From the NCBI GenBank assembly GCA_955652215.1, contig CATPAX010000016.1, forward strand, positions 1 through 17,764: a stretch of 17,764 nt of DNA. Reading direction: 5' to 3'. The position numbers were made by a program, and so were the translations under genes. Below are positions 1 through 7,315 of the stretch, piece after piece (the first letter of the stretch is position 1; the number at the start of each line of letters is the position of its first letter). The notes below the pieces were generated by a model. It searched no databases. It was not told where the DNA came from and saw only the letters and a list, made by a program, of their open reading frames with translations. The stretch is from an uncultured Solirubrobacteraceae bacterium (GTDB lineage: Bacteria > Actinomycetota > Thermoleophilia > Solirubrobacterales > Solirubrobacteraceae).

Positions 1-1
1 C

Positions 2-640
2 TCAGCAGACTGGCGCCAAGGGCCTCTCGCCGAGAGTCGGCTCCCGCATCAGAGCGGCGGCCTCGATCGCGCGCTCGCCCTGAATGAAGTGTCGCCCCAC
101 CCGGAATGCCGGCAGCCGAGTCACACCTTGCTCCCGCAGGCCACGAGCCGACGCGCTGATCGCCTCGTCCCAGATCGGGTCGCCGGCCGCGGCCAGACAC
201 GCCTCGATCGAAATCCCTGCCGCAGCCGCGGCTTCGACGAGGACATCCGTGTCCTCTAGGTCGAAGCCCCCACAGAACGCCAGACGGCTGGCGGCAAGGA
301 CAAATCGGTCCCCTGCTCCCAAGCTCGCGGCATGGACCGCCGCGCGAAGCGCGCCGGGCCGCGGTGCCGGGTAGCGCTCAGGCCAGACGAGCGGGAGCCG
401 GAGGGCCAGCGCGCGTCGTTGCGCGCTGGCACACTCGGCTTCCTTACGCCCCCACGGCTCGCCTGAAATCAAGTTTGAGCTCACCGGGATCCAGTCGACC
501 CGGCCGAGCGTTCGCGGCACCTGCTCCGCCGCGAGATAAGAAAACGGGCAGGCAAGGTCGAAGAAGAACGCGGGACGGCCGCCCCGGTTCTGGCGCGAAT
601 GCTTCGCGCGCCGCGGTTGCAAGTCGATCAGGTCGCCCAT
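2..640 (-). CDS. Thioredoxin-fold DsbA / 2-hydroxychromene-2-carboxylate isomerase-like protein
   Basis: About 212 residues, the usual size of the DsbA-like/GST-kappa (HCCA isomerase) family. The first strand FFFDLACPFSYLA (residues 25-37) matches the family pattern F-x-F-D-x-x-S/C-P-(Y/F)-S-Y-L-A, and GVTRLPAFRVG near the C-terminus supplies the cis-proline loop of the thioredoxin fold. There is a single cysteine in the active-site motif (C31-P-F-S), so it is not a classical CxxC oxidoreductase; an isomerase or thiol-dependent conjugating role is more likely, but the substrate is unknown. The TGA stop is at 2-4, so the gene is complete. An ATG at 638-640 is chosen; a TTG directly before it (641-643) is an alternative. 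No clear Shine-Dalgarno sequence is seen, so a leaderless message or a later start is possible. It is divergent from the HxlR-type regulator, a common arrangement for a regulator and its target. Confidence 0.82.
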   Translation of the reverse strand: MGDLIDLQPRRAKHSRQNRGGRPAFFFDLACPFSYLAAEQVPRTLGRVDWIPVSSNLISGEPWGRKEAECASAQRRALALRLPLVWPERYPAPRPGALRAAVHAASLGAGDRFVLAASRLAFCGGFDLEDTDVLVEAAAAAGISIEACLAAAGDPIWDEAISASARGLREQGVTRLPAFRVGRHFIQGERAIEAAALMREPTLGERPLAPVC

Positions 641-663
641 CAATAAGGGAAAACGGATGCGAC

Positions 664-683
664 GGCGAAAACTGGCGCAAACT
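664..683. promoter_or_regulatory. Tandem 10-bp direct repeat in divergent promoter region (candidate operator)
   Basis: GGCGAAAACT (664-673) is followed directly by GGCGCAAACT (674-683), differing at one base. The 10-bp period places both copies on the same face of the helix. The site lies in the 138-bp gap between the divergent isomerase-like gene and the HxlR-type gene, where an autoregulator would bind. HxlR proteins often bind near the promoter of a divergent partner; assigning this site to that protein is inference. Confidence 0.35.
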
Positions 684-765
684 GAACAGGCTTTTTCTCG
701 CGCCCGGCGGAGGTTGGGGCTAGACTCGGCTCCGGCTGACAGCGGGGTCCAGCCGCACGCCAGCC

Positions 766-771
766 GGGAGG
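766..771 (+). promoter_or_regulatory. Shine-Dalgarno sequence deciding an ATT start
   Basis: GGGAGG lies 7 nt before an ATT codon at 779-781 and is the only strong ribosome binding site upstream of the HxlR-type reading frame. No ATG, GTG or TTG occurs in frame between the upstream stop (737-739) and the middle of the winged-helix domain, so this site is the main argument for initiation at ATT. Confidence 0.6.
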
Positions 772-778
772 CATCGTC

Positions 779-1465
779 ATTTCACACGTCCCATCGCCGA
801 AGCGCCATCCGTACGACCAATGGTCGCCAGATTCGCGCGCCCTGGACCTGGTCGGCGACAAATGGACGCTGCTGATCGTCCGCGACTTGGCGGCGGGACC
901 CCGCCGATTCGTCGAGCTCCAGCGAGTGCTCCCTGGTATCTCGACCGAGCAGCTGCGCTCGCGGCTGAACCGGATGGTCGCCGACGGCATGCTGACCCGC
1001 AAGCGATATCGCGAGGTGCCGCCGCGCGTCGACTATGAGCTGACGTCGCGCGCGCGCGACCTGATGCCGGTGCTAGGCCAGCTCGCGCGCTGGGGCTACG
1101 AATGGGCCTGGAGCCTTCCTCGGGACGCGGAGGCCGTCGATCTGGGCGCGATCTTCCGCTTGGCGCCGGGACTGCTGGCAGGCGGAGACAGCTCGGGGGT
1201 CGTCGAGTTCGTGGTGGAGGAGCCGCGCGTCGAGCCATCGTCATACACGTTCACTATCGGCGAAAAGGGAGTCGCGATTAAGGAAGCCGGGGCAGATGCA
1301 CCTGACGCAACGGTTACGGGCGCGAAGAGCGCCTGGATCAGCGCTTTCTCGCCCGACCGCGACCGCAGCGGGCTGCTGGTCACCGGCAAGGACGGGCTTG
1401 CGCTGCACCTGCTCGACGCGCTGGCGGGCGCCGACGCGGGCAACGCGTCAGCCCGGGCGGCGTAA
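779..1465 (+). CDS. HxlR-family transcriptional regulator with C-terminal SCP2-like domain
   Basis: From ATT at 779 the protein has about 228 residues. Residues about 12-100 form the HxlR winged helix, with the hallmark ALDLVGDKWTLLIVRDL followed by AAGPRRFVELQ and a recognition region around GISTEQLRSRLNRM. From about residue 119 to the end (AVDLGAIFRLAPGL to ALHLLDAL) it resembles the SCP2/sterol-carrier fold, a known fusion in actinobacterial HxlR proteins that may sense a hydrophobic ligand. The frame is open from 740, but the first conventional start is TTG at 887, which would delete the hallmark helix. ATT at 779, 7 nt after GGGAGG, is therefore the best start; a sequencing error in an ATG is the alternative. 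It is divergent from the isomerase-like gene and convergent with the mce operon. Probable role: ligand-responsive repressor of the divergent gene. Confidence 0.85.
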   Translation: MSHVPSPKRHPYDQWSPDSRALDLVGDKWTLLIVRDLAAGPRRFVELQRVLPGISTEQLRSRLNRMVADGMLTRKRYREVPPRVDYELTSRARDLMPVLGQLARWGYEWAWSLPRDAEAVDLGAIFRLAPGLLAGGDSSGVVEFVVEEPRVEPSSYTFTIGEKGVAIKEAGADAPDATVTGAKSAWISAFSPDRDRSGLLVTGKDGLALHLLDALAGADAGNASARAA

Positions 1466-1489
1466 CACTCGCCCACCGAGCGGCGACAC

Positions 1490-2977
1490 CTACTTGTTGG
1501 AGTACTTGGCGGGAAGGATGTGCGGGATCTGGTACCTGCCGGCGGCACCGGGCAGCGGCGGAGCGACCCAGCACGCTTGGTTTCCCCCCGTCACCGGCTG
1601 CGAGCCGTCACCGGGGGCGCCAGTGTTCTTGCAGTCCCAGGACGGGAGCGCGAAGTTCCCTGGGTACTTGCCGCCCGCCGAGAAGCCGAGCGGCTCGGCC
1701 AGCCACAACGGCGGCGGGTACGTGTTTCCGCGGTTGTTGGCATCGCGAGCAGTCGCGTAGAAGTTCAGAGTCTCAGGTCCCACGGGGGCAAACTGGCGCA
1801 GGTAGTGGCCACACGGGACCCCGCCACAGGTCACCCCGTTGCCTCCGAACAAGGTCGTCTTAGCGGCGATTCCCGAGGCGCCATTCGAGATGAAGTCGGA
1901 GATCAGCTGCTGGTGCAGGGAGAGCCAGCTGAGGATCGGGTTCAGCTGCTCGAGGAACGGACCGAGCGAGCCGAACAGTGGCGTGGCCCCGTTCAGGACG
2001 TCCCGGATCGCGGGGAACCCGGTCTGCGAGGCGGTGATCAGCGGGCCGAGTTTCACGAACAGCGTGCGCAGATCCGGCGAGAGGACCTGCACCGAGTGGA
2101 GCGTCGGGCCGAGGGCCTGAGCGACCGGCTGGAGCTCCTTGATCAGCGGATCGGCGTCGATCGCGAAGCGCTGCAGGCGGGCCATCGTCGCCTTGGTCTC
2201 GTTCAGGAACGTCGGGAACACGTGAAAGGTTTCCGCGAGTTTATTGTTGTTCGCCGCGGTCGTGGCGAACGTGCTCTCTGCGCTCGTGATCAGGTTCCGG
2301 AGCGCCGCCTGGTTATGGCTGAGCGCGCCGAACACGGCGCCGCCGCTAGAGACGAGATTGACCAGCGCGACGTGCTGCACGTCGAGCACCTGGAGGATGT
2401 CTGTGGCGTCGGCGGCGAAGTGCGGCAGGTTGCCGAGCACGCTGTTGAGGTTCTGGTCGTTCCCGGCCAGTGCCTTCGCGAGCTCCTGCTGCCAGACCTG
2501 GAAGGCATGCCTGGTGACCGGGTCGAACGCGTTGAAGATCTGATCGAGCTGCACCGACGGCACCACCTGCCCCCGGCCGAGCATTCCGCCATCGGGAATC
2601 GCCCGTGCGCCGGGAGAGCCCGGGGCGAGCTGCACGTAGGTCTCCCCCAGGATCGTCTTCTCGCGGAGAATCGCCATCGCATCGCGTCGAACCGGCGCGT
2701 ACTGGTTGTCCATCTGGATCGTCGCGATCGTCCGGTTGCCCTGAGGATCGAGCTGCTTCGAGACGACCTTGCCGACCGAAACCCCGGCGATCCGGACATC
2801 GGCCTGGGTGGCGAGCTCCTGGGCGTTCGGGAAAGAGACCTTGAACTCGTAGCCCTGCGGGTTGAACGGGATCGTGCCGCCGAACGACAGCCACAGGAAC
2901 AGGAGCAGGCCCACGCACGAGAGCGCGAACAGCACCATCGTGGCGATCCGGGTGACTGGAGGAGAGCCGGTTTCCAT
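1490..2977 (-). CDS. MCE (MlaD-type) family protein, sixth gene of mce operon
   Basis: 495 residues. A single N-terminal membrane helix (about 11-33) is followed by an MCE domain (about 42-120: YEFKVSFPNAQELATQADVRIAGVSVGKV, ending in GETYVQLAPG), then the segment VQLDQIFNAFDPVTRHAF (142-159) shared with its paralogues and a long, mostly helical region. The C-terminal third holds several cysteines (TCGGVPCGHY, SWDCKNTG, NQACWV) and no second membrane segment. MCE proteins form hexamers that carry lipids or sterols across the envelope, so this is probably one subunit of a heterohexamer. The ATG overlaps the previous gene's stop by 1 nt (TGATG). It is the last gene of the operon; the convergent HxlR gene ends 24 bp away. 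A cysteine in the helix (C21) does not form a good lipobox. Confidence 0.92.
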   Translation of the reverse strand: METGSPPVTRIATMVLFALSCVGLLLFLWLSFGGTIPFNPQGYEFKVSFPNAQELATQADVRIAGVSVGKVVSKQLDPQGNRTIATIQMDNQYAPVRRDAMAILREKTILGETYVQLAPGSPGARAIPDGGMLGRGQVVPSVQLDQIFNAFDPVTRHAFQVWQQELAKALAGNDQNLNSVLGNLPHFAADATDILQVLDVQHVALVNLVSSGGAVFGALSHNQAALRNLITSAESTFATTAANNNKLAETFHVFPTFLNETKATMARLQRFAIDADPLIKELQPVAQALGPTLHSVQVLSPDLRTLFVKLGPLITASQTGFPAIRDVLNGATPLFGSLGPFLEQLNPILSWLSLHQQLISDFISNGASGIAAKTTLFGGNGVTCGGVPCGHYLRQFAPVGPETLNFYATARDANNRGNTYPPPLWLAEPLGFSAGGKYPGNFALPSWDCKNTGAPGDGSQPVTGGNQACWVAPPLPGAAGRYQIPHILPAKYSNK

Positions 2978-4287
2978 CAGGGAATCTTCAAGATAGGAAG
3001 GTGGCAGAGGTCGACAAGCGTCGAATTGCGCCCCAGCAGGACTTGCGACGCTCCGTTGAGGTTGATCAGCTGCAAGTAACTCGGGCAGCTTGCCTGGAGG
3101 AACAGGGGGCGGAAGTCGCCGTTGGCGTCCTGCTGGGAGAACAGGGTCCGCGCGTTATGGTCGAGCCAGGCCAGCCACCACAGATAGCCGTGCTGGCCAC
3201 CACCCGGCGAATAGCCCGCCATGTTGACGAAGTGGTTCAGCACCGTGAACGCGTTGGCCAAGTTCGGCGTCGCGGCGGCCAGATTGACCGCGGCCGGGCG
3301 CAGATCGCGCACGACGGGTCGAGCAGCGATCACGAACGGCCGGATCTGGTTCTGGACGATCGGCGCGCTTGGCTTCGACAGGGCTGCGAGCGCCGCGTTG
3401 GCCGCCGGGAGCGCTCGCGCCGCGGGCAGGAGCGCCAGCGAGGTCGGACCGAGCTCCTGCGCGAACGCCTGCACCTTCCCCAGCGTCGTAGTGGTCTGGC
3501 TGAGCGTGCCGGGCAGGTCGGCTATGGCCCGGCTGACGTTCCGATCCTCGGAGGCAAAGGCCCGGAACACCTGAGAGCTCGAGACGACCAGCTGAGCGAG
3601 CTCCGCCTGCTTGACCACCAGAGCGTTGTTGAGCCTGCGTAGTGAGTTGACAAAGCGCCTCAGATTCGAGCCGCGCGCAGCGACGGCCCTATTCAGACGC
3701 GCCAGGTCGCGGTGGGTGGGCTCGAAGCGCTGGAGCACCTGGGCGAGCTCGTTGCCGCCGTTGTTCTTGAGTCCCTGACCCGCGCCGTTGACGAGCAGGT
3801 CGAGGTAGGCGCGCGTATCGGAGTCAAGCGAGGCGAGGATCTCGTCGAGGTTGACCTGGGGAAGCGTGTTCGAGACGGGGATCGTGAACCCCGGCTTTGC
3901 CACTGGCGCGCGTCCAGAGCCCGGGTTGAGCTCGATGAACATGTCCTGCAGGCCGGTGCGCGGGCGCAGCCAGGCGGTCGCGTCGGTGTGGATCAGGTGC
4001 TTGTAGGACGGGTCAATCTCCATCTGCACGACAGCGGTCCCATCGTGCAGACTGACCCCTCCGATCGAGCCGATCTGAACGCCCGAAACGCGAACGGACT
4101 GACCCTGCCCGGGCGTGACGGCCTGGGCGGTGGAGAAAGCGGCGTTCATCGTGAACGGCGCCGACTGAATGAACGGGAACCGCAGGCGCTCGTGGTTGAG
4201 GATGTATGCGGCGACCGCGAGGGCGGCGACCACCAGCACGAGGATCGCCGCGAAATCTGTGAGGTGGGTCTTGATCGCGCGCTTCAC
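2977..4287 (-). CDS. MCE (MlaD-type) family protein, fifth gene of mce operon
   Basis: 436 residues from GTG at 4285-4287, which overlaps the preceding stop as GTGA and gives MKRAIKTHLTDF, directly before one membrane helix (about 11-31). A GGAAG Shine-Dalgarno sequence precedes it. The frame is open further up to an ATG at 4446, but that would add about 53 proline- and glycine-rich residues and a 163-nt overlap, so it is rejected. The MCE domain spans about 44-123 (SGVQIGSIGGVSL, DMFIELNPGSG), followed by VNLDEILASLDSDTRAYL (146-163) and an extended helical region. The C-terminus has an aromatic patch (YLWWLAWLDHN) and QASCPSYLQL. Expected role: one subunit of an envelope-spanning MCE lipid-transport assembly with its five neighbours. 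Substrate is not predictable. Confidence 0.92.
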   Translation of the reverse strand: MKRAIKTHLTDFAAILVLVVAALAVAAYILNHERLRFPFIQSAPFTMNAAFSTAQAVTPGQGQSVRVSGVQIGSIGGVSLHDGTAVVQMEIDPSYKHLIHTDATAWLRPRTGLQDMFIELNPGSGRAPVAKPGFTIPVSNTLPQVNLDEILASLDSDTRAYLDLLVNGAGQGLKNNGGNELAQVLQRFEPTHRDLARLNRAVAARGSNLRRFVNSLRRLNNALVVKQAELAQLVVSSSQVFRAFASEDRNVSRAIADLPGTLSQTTTTLGKVQAFAQELGPTSLALLPAARALPAANAALAALSKPSAPIVQNQIRPFVIAARPVVRDLRPAAVNLAAATPNLANAFTVLNHFVNMAGYSPGGGQHGYLWWLAWLDHNARTLFSQQDANGDFRPLFLQASCPSYLQLINLNGASQVLLGRNSTLVDLCHLPILKIP

Positions 4288-5813
4288 GGAGACTTCCGCC
4301 CCTGGCTGGCGGCCTTGGCTGAGCTCGCGTGGCGATGGCTGGCGGCCCCCTGCGAGGGCCTCGAGAAGAGGCTCAGGCTTGTCAGGCTCGGCGGGGGTGC
4401 CGCCGACGGGCTCGACAGGTCGGTGATCGCCGGCTGGGTTTCGCATGGGACCCCGGGCTGCAGCGGCGGCCGCGCATCGCCCGGCGGAAGCGTCGGCTGC
4501 TCGCCGACAATCGGCGCCACCTCGCCGCCGACCAGGCCGGGCGTCAACGAGGTCGTCGCGCTGTTCCCGAGCGCGCCCAGGATGCGGATGTAGGGGCCGT
4601 TGGCGTCGAAGTTCCGCGACTCGCCGGCGAGGCCGGGAAGGAAATCAACGGCTTCGACGTAGACCTTGCGGGGCGGGAAGCCGTTTGAAGCGCTGAAGTG
4701 AGGGTCGAGCAGCGTCAGCTGCGACCAGGGGTAGATCACGTTGGCGACGCAGCTCGAGGCCGGCCGCACGCCGTCTCTCATCAGCGGGATCGTTTTCTGC
4801 GCCAGCTGCGCGAGCGCCGGGGTGGCGACGGCCAGGTCGGCGGTCAGCCCGCGAAGCTCGGCGGGCTGGACCAGCTGACGCAACTGGGAGATGAACGGCA
4901 GGCTCACGTCGATGGTCGGGCCTGTCGACCGGACGCCGGGGACGAGCGTCCGCGCAAGCTGGCGGAGCGGCAGGAACGACGAGTTGAGTGCGTTGAACGC
5001 CGGGATCGCTGCGGCAAGCGTCTGCGGAAGGTTGGCGACCGCGTGGCGGAGCGCGACGTTCTCGCGAGCGAACGACGCGGCGGTTGTATTGAAGTCCGTG
5101 ATCAGGCTCTGGAGGGCCTGCGGGTTGGCGTCGAGCGCGGAAGCCACATCGCCGGTCTCGTAGATCGCGTTCGAGAGGTCGTGCGGCTGGATTCCGAGTG
5201 CGTCGTGAGCCACGATCGCGGAGTACTTGTAGGCCGGCAGCCAGTACCGGATCGAAGCGTTATAGGCACTGCCGCCCTGGTCCACGGCGATCCCGTACTG
5301 CTGGAGCAGGATCTGGAGGTTGCGCCTGGTGTCCGCCTGCAGCGAGGTGAGCACCTGATCGAGTTGCACCGGCTCGATCCCCTGCTGGATCGGGAAGGTG
5401 AAGTTGCTCTCGATGGTGGGCGCCCCGGGCGAGCCGGGGTGAACGTCGACGAAGAAATTTCCCTCGAGGAAGATGCGTGGGCGGATCGCAAACGTCGCGT
5501 CGCGGTGCAGCGGCAGGCCATCCTGGTTGACCGTCATCGTCACGTCCGCGGCGGAGCATCCGCTCGCACCGCCGTTTGCCGGCCTGCATCCGGTCACCGG
5601 CGACACGCTCTGTACGCTCCCGACGTTGACGCCTGCGATCCGCACCAGCGCGCCGGGGCGCAGCTGGTTTGCGTTGGAGAAGATCGCGTGGACGGTGAAC
5701 GGGCTGGCGAACGGGTTGGCGAACTTCGTGAACCCGAGATACGCGAACACGACGATCGCCACGATCCCGATCACGCCGGCGGTAAAGGTGCTGATTCGGG
5801 CTTTGCGCCTCAT
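4284..5813 (-). CDS. MCE (MlaD-type) family protein, fourth gene of mce operon
   Basis: 509 residues, ATG at 5811-5813 overlapping the previous stop as ATGA. A membrane helix (about 10-28) is followed by an MCE domain (about 39-127). This domain carries an insertion with two cysteines ten residues apart (C76 and C86, in TGCRPANGGASGC) not present in the other five copies, possibly a disulphide-closed loop. The domain ends with LEGNFFVDVHPGSPG, then VQLDQVLTSLQADTRRNL (149-166) and long helices. The last 60 or so residues are rich in Ser, Pro and Ala (SAAPPPSLTSLS onward), probably disordered. Expected to be one subunit of a heterohexameric MCE lipid transporter. Confidence 0.93.
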   Translation of the reverse strand: MRRKARISTFTAGVIGIVAIVVFAYLGFTKFANPFASPFTVHAIFSNANQLRPGALVRIAGVNVGSVQSVSPVTGCRPANGGASGCSAADVTMTVNQDGLPLHRDATFAIRPRIFLEGNFFVDVHPGSPGAPTIESNFTFPIQQGIEPVQLDQVLTSLQADTRRNLQILLQQYGIAVDQGGSAYNASIRYWLPAYKYSAIVAHDALGIQPHDLSNAIYETGDVASALDANPQALQSLITDFNTTAASFARENVALRHAVANLPQTLAAAIPAFNALNSSFLPLRQLARTLVPGVRSTGPTIDVSLPFISQLRQLVQPAELRGLTADLAVATPALAQLAQKTIPLMRDGVRPASSCVANVIYPWSQLTLLDPHFSASNGFPPRKVYVEAVDFLPGLAGESRNFDANGPYIRILGALGNSATTSLTPGLVGGEVAPIVGEQPTLPPGDARPPLQPGVPCETQPAITDLSSPSAAPPPSLTSLSLFSRPSQGAASHRHASSAKAASQGRKSP

Positions 5814-7315
5814 GGGTTCGCCGGGTTGTAGGCGGTCTGCGGGCCGGTCAGCGGGTTACGGCTGAAGGTCTCCCCGGCCGGCACATGGGCGCGGCCGCTG
5901 AAGGTTGGGCCCTGGTTGCCTGGGGTGTGCTGATCCACCGCAAGCGTGCGGCCCTGTGGGTCGAAGTAGTTGAGCTTCAGCGGGTAGCCGCGCTGCCCGG
6001 TCTCGCAGTCGGCGTTGCCCTGGTTGTCGGTCGCCGCACCGTAGCTCTGGGCGTGGAGGAACTCGGGCCCTCCCAATGTTCCCGACGGAGCGGAAGCACC
6101 CTGACTGACGACGGTCTGGTTCCCGGGATTGGGATCCGCGTTCAGCAGCGCCCGCTGGGCGAACCCGTAGCCGGTTCGCGCAGAGATGTGCTCCGACAGA
6201 TACGTCCACCAGTAGTTCCAGTCGTTGCAGACCGTCTGGAAGGGGCCCAGGTAGCGGACCATCGGATTGAGCGTGTCGGCGGTGGCGGTCAACGCGTTAA
6301 CGGCGATGTTCGTGCCCGGTGCGAGCGCAAGCTGCCGCAGGGCGGTCATGACCTCCTGGAGCTTCGCGTTCAGCGCCGGCGTGCGTACCAGCGTCCGTGT
6401 GCCCGCCTCCAGGGCCGGGTTCAGTACCGGCAGCGCGGCTCGCAGCGATGCGGTGGCCGGGGTTAGCTCCCGCCCGAGCGTCGCGAGATCGGCCAGCAGC
6501 GGCTGCGCAGTCGCGAGCGAGCGCGTCGAGACCGAGAGCGTCGACGGCGACTCCGCGATCGTCGACTCGAGCACACCCGGCTCCCTGGTGAGCGCCTCGA
6601 AGGTTTTAGCGGCCTCCCCGAACAGCCTTGCGTTGGTCTGGGCGACCGGAGCGATCGCGCCCAGGAACGAGTTGAGCGAGGTTAGGAACCGGCTGAGGCC
6701 AGTGCTCGGCGCGGACAGGTCATGCGCTACCGGAGCAAGGTGGCCGAACAGCCGCGGGAGTGTGGCGATCGTGTCGTTGAGGTCAGAGCCCCGTCCAGCG
6801 AGCGTGTCGCCGATCCCCACCAGTGAGTTCTGGATCGCCCTTCGGGTAGGCGAATTGAACGTGCTGAAGATGTCGTCGAGCTGCACGGGCACCGTGGTCT
6901 GTGCGAACGGCACCGTCCCGCCGTCGGCAAAGTCGTGTCTGGAGATACCCGTGTGCAGATCGACGTACTTGAGTCCGAGCACCGACAGCGGCCTGATCGA
7001 CACCGTGGAGTCCGTCGGCACCTGTCCGTTTGACTGATTGAGCTGGAGCGTCAGCTCAGCCCCGACCTGGCCGTTCGGCAGCTCGATTGGGCGCATTCCC
7101 GACACCAGGCCGACCCTGTAGCCACCTTCGCGCACGTCGTTGCCGACGACGATGCTGGAGGCGTTGGCGATGTCCACGTGGATGGTTCGCGTCGGGACGA
7201 AAGGCAGTCCCTGATTGGCGTTGTAGGCCAGGAACACGGCCAGCAGCAGCGCCAGCACCGTGACAGCGCCGATCAGCACCGGGTTTGCGAACGCTGGCTG
7301 CTGCTGAGGTCTCAT
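5810..7315 (-). CDS. MCE (MlaD-type) family protein, third gene of mce operon
   Basis: 501 residues from ATG at 7313-7315, which overlaps the preceding stop (ATGA). The open frame runs up to 7693, but that extension lies inside the previous gene and is rejected. N-terminus MRPQQQPAFANPV leads into a membrane helix (about 12-31), then an MCE domain (about 42-122, ending VLGLKYVDLHTG), VQLDDIFSTFNSPTRRAI (144-161), and a long alpha-helical part of about 230 residues. The C-terminal 130 residues contain an aromatic patch (CNDWNYWWTYLSEH) and a Gly/Pro/Asn-rich tail with no cysteine pair of obvious spacing. Predicted subunit of the same lipid-transport assembly as its neighbours. Confidence 0.92.
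   Translation of the reverse strand: MRPQQQPAFANPVLIGAVTVLALLLAVFLAYNANQGLPFVPTRTIHVDIANASSIVVGNDVREGGYRVGLVSGMRPIELPNGQVGAELTLQLNQSNGQVPTDSTVSIRPLSVLGLKYVDLHTGISRHDFADGGTVPFAQTTVPVQLDDIFSTFNSPTRRAIQNSLVGIGDTLAGRGSDLNDTIATLPRLFGHLAPVAHDLSAPSTGLSRFLTSLNSFLGAIAPVAQTNARLFGEAAKTFEALTREPGVLESTIAESPSTLSVSTRSLATAQPLLADLATLGRELTPATASLRAALPVLNPALEAGTRTLVRTPALNAKLQEVMTALRQLALAPGTNIAVNALTATADTLNPMVRYLGPFQTVCNDWNYWWTYLSEHISARTGYGFAQRALLNADPNPGNQTVVSQGASAPSGTLGGPEFLHAQSYGAATDNQGNADCETGQRGYPLKLNYFDPQGRTLAVDQHTPGNQGPTFSGRAHVPAGETFSRNPLTGPQTAYNPANP

Noticed and set aside
721..726. TAGACT as a -10 element for the HxlR gene
   Set aside because: No -35 match lies at 16-18 bp upstream; the nearest T-rich run is too far.
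1469..1486. Stem-loop TCGCC/GGCGA between the HxlR gene and the mce operon
   Set aside because: Only a 5-bp stem with an 8-nt loop and no T-run on either strand; too weak to call a terminator.
2912..2926. Possible lipobox cysteine in the sixth MCE protein
   Set aside because: The residues before C21 are A-L-S within the middle of the membrane helix, not the L-(A/S)-(G/A)-C pattern, and hydrophobic residues continue after it.
1520..3079. Long plus-strand open frame (519 codons) opposite the sixth mce gene
   Set aside because: It is Arg/Glu/Val-rich with no recognisable domain, and the opposite strand carries a clear MCE protein. It is an antisense shadow of GC-rich coding sequence, as are similar long frames at 4698-5831 and 13341-14537.
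4288..4446. Upstream ATG extension of the fifth mce gene
   Set aside because: It would overlap the fourth gene by 163 nt and add a Pro/Gly-rich stretch without resemblance to MCE N-termini; the GTGA overlap at 4284-4287 matches the operon's pattern.
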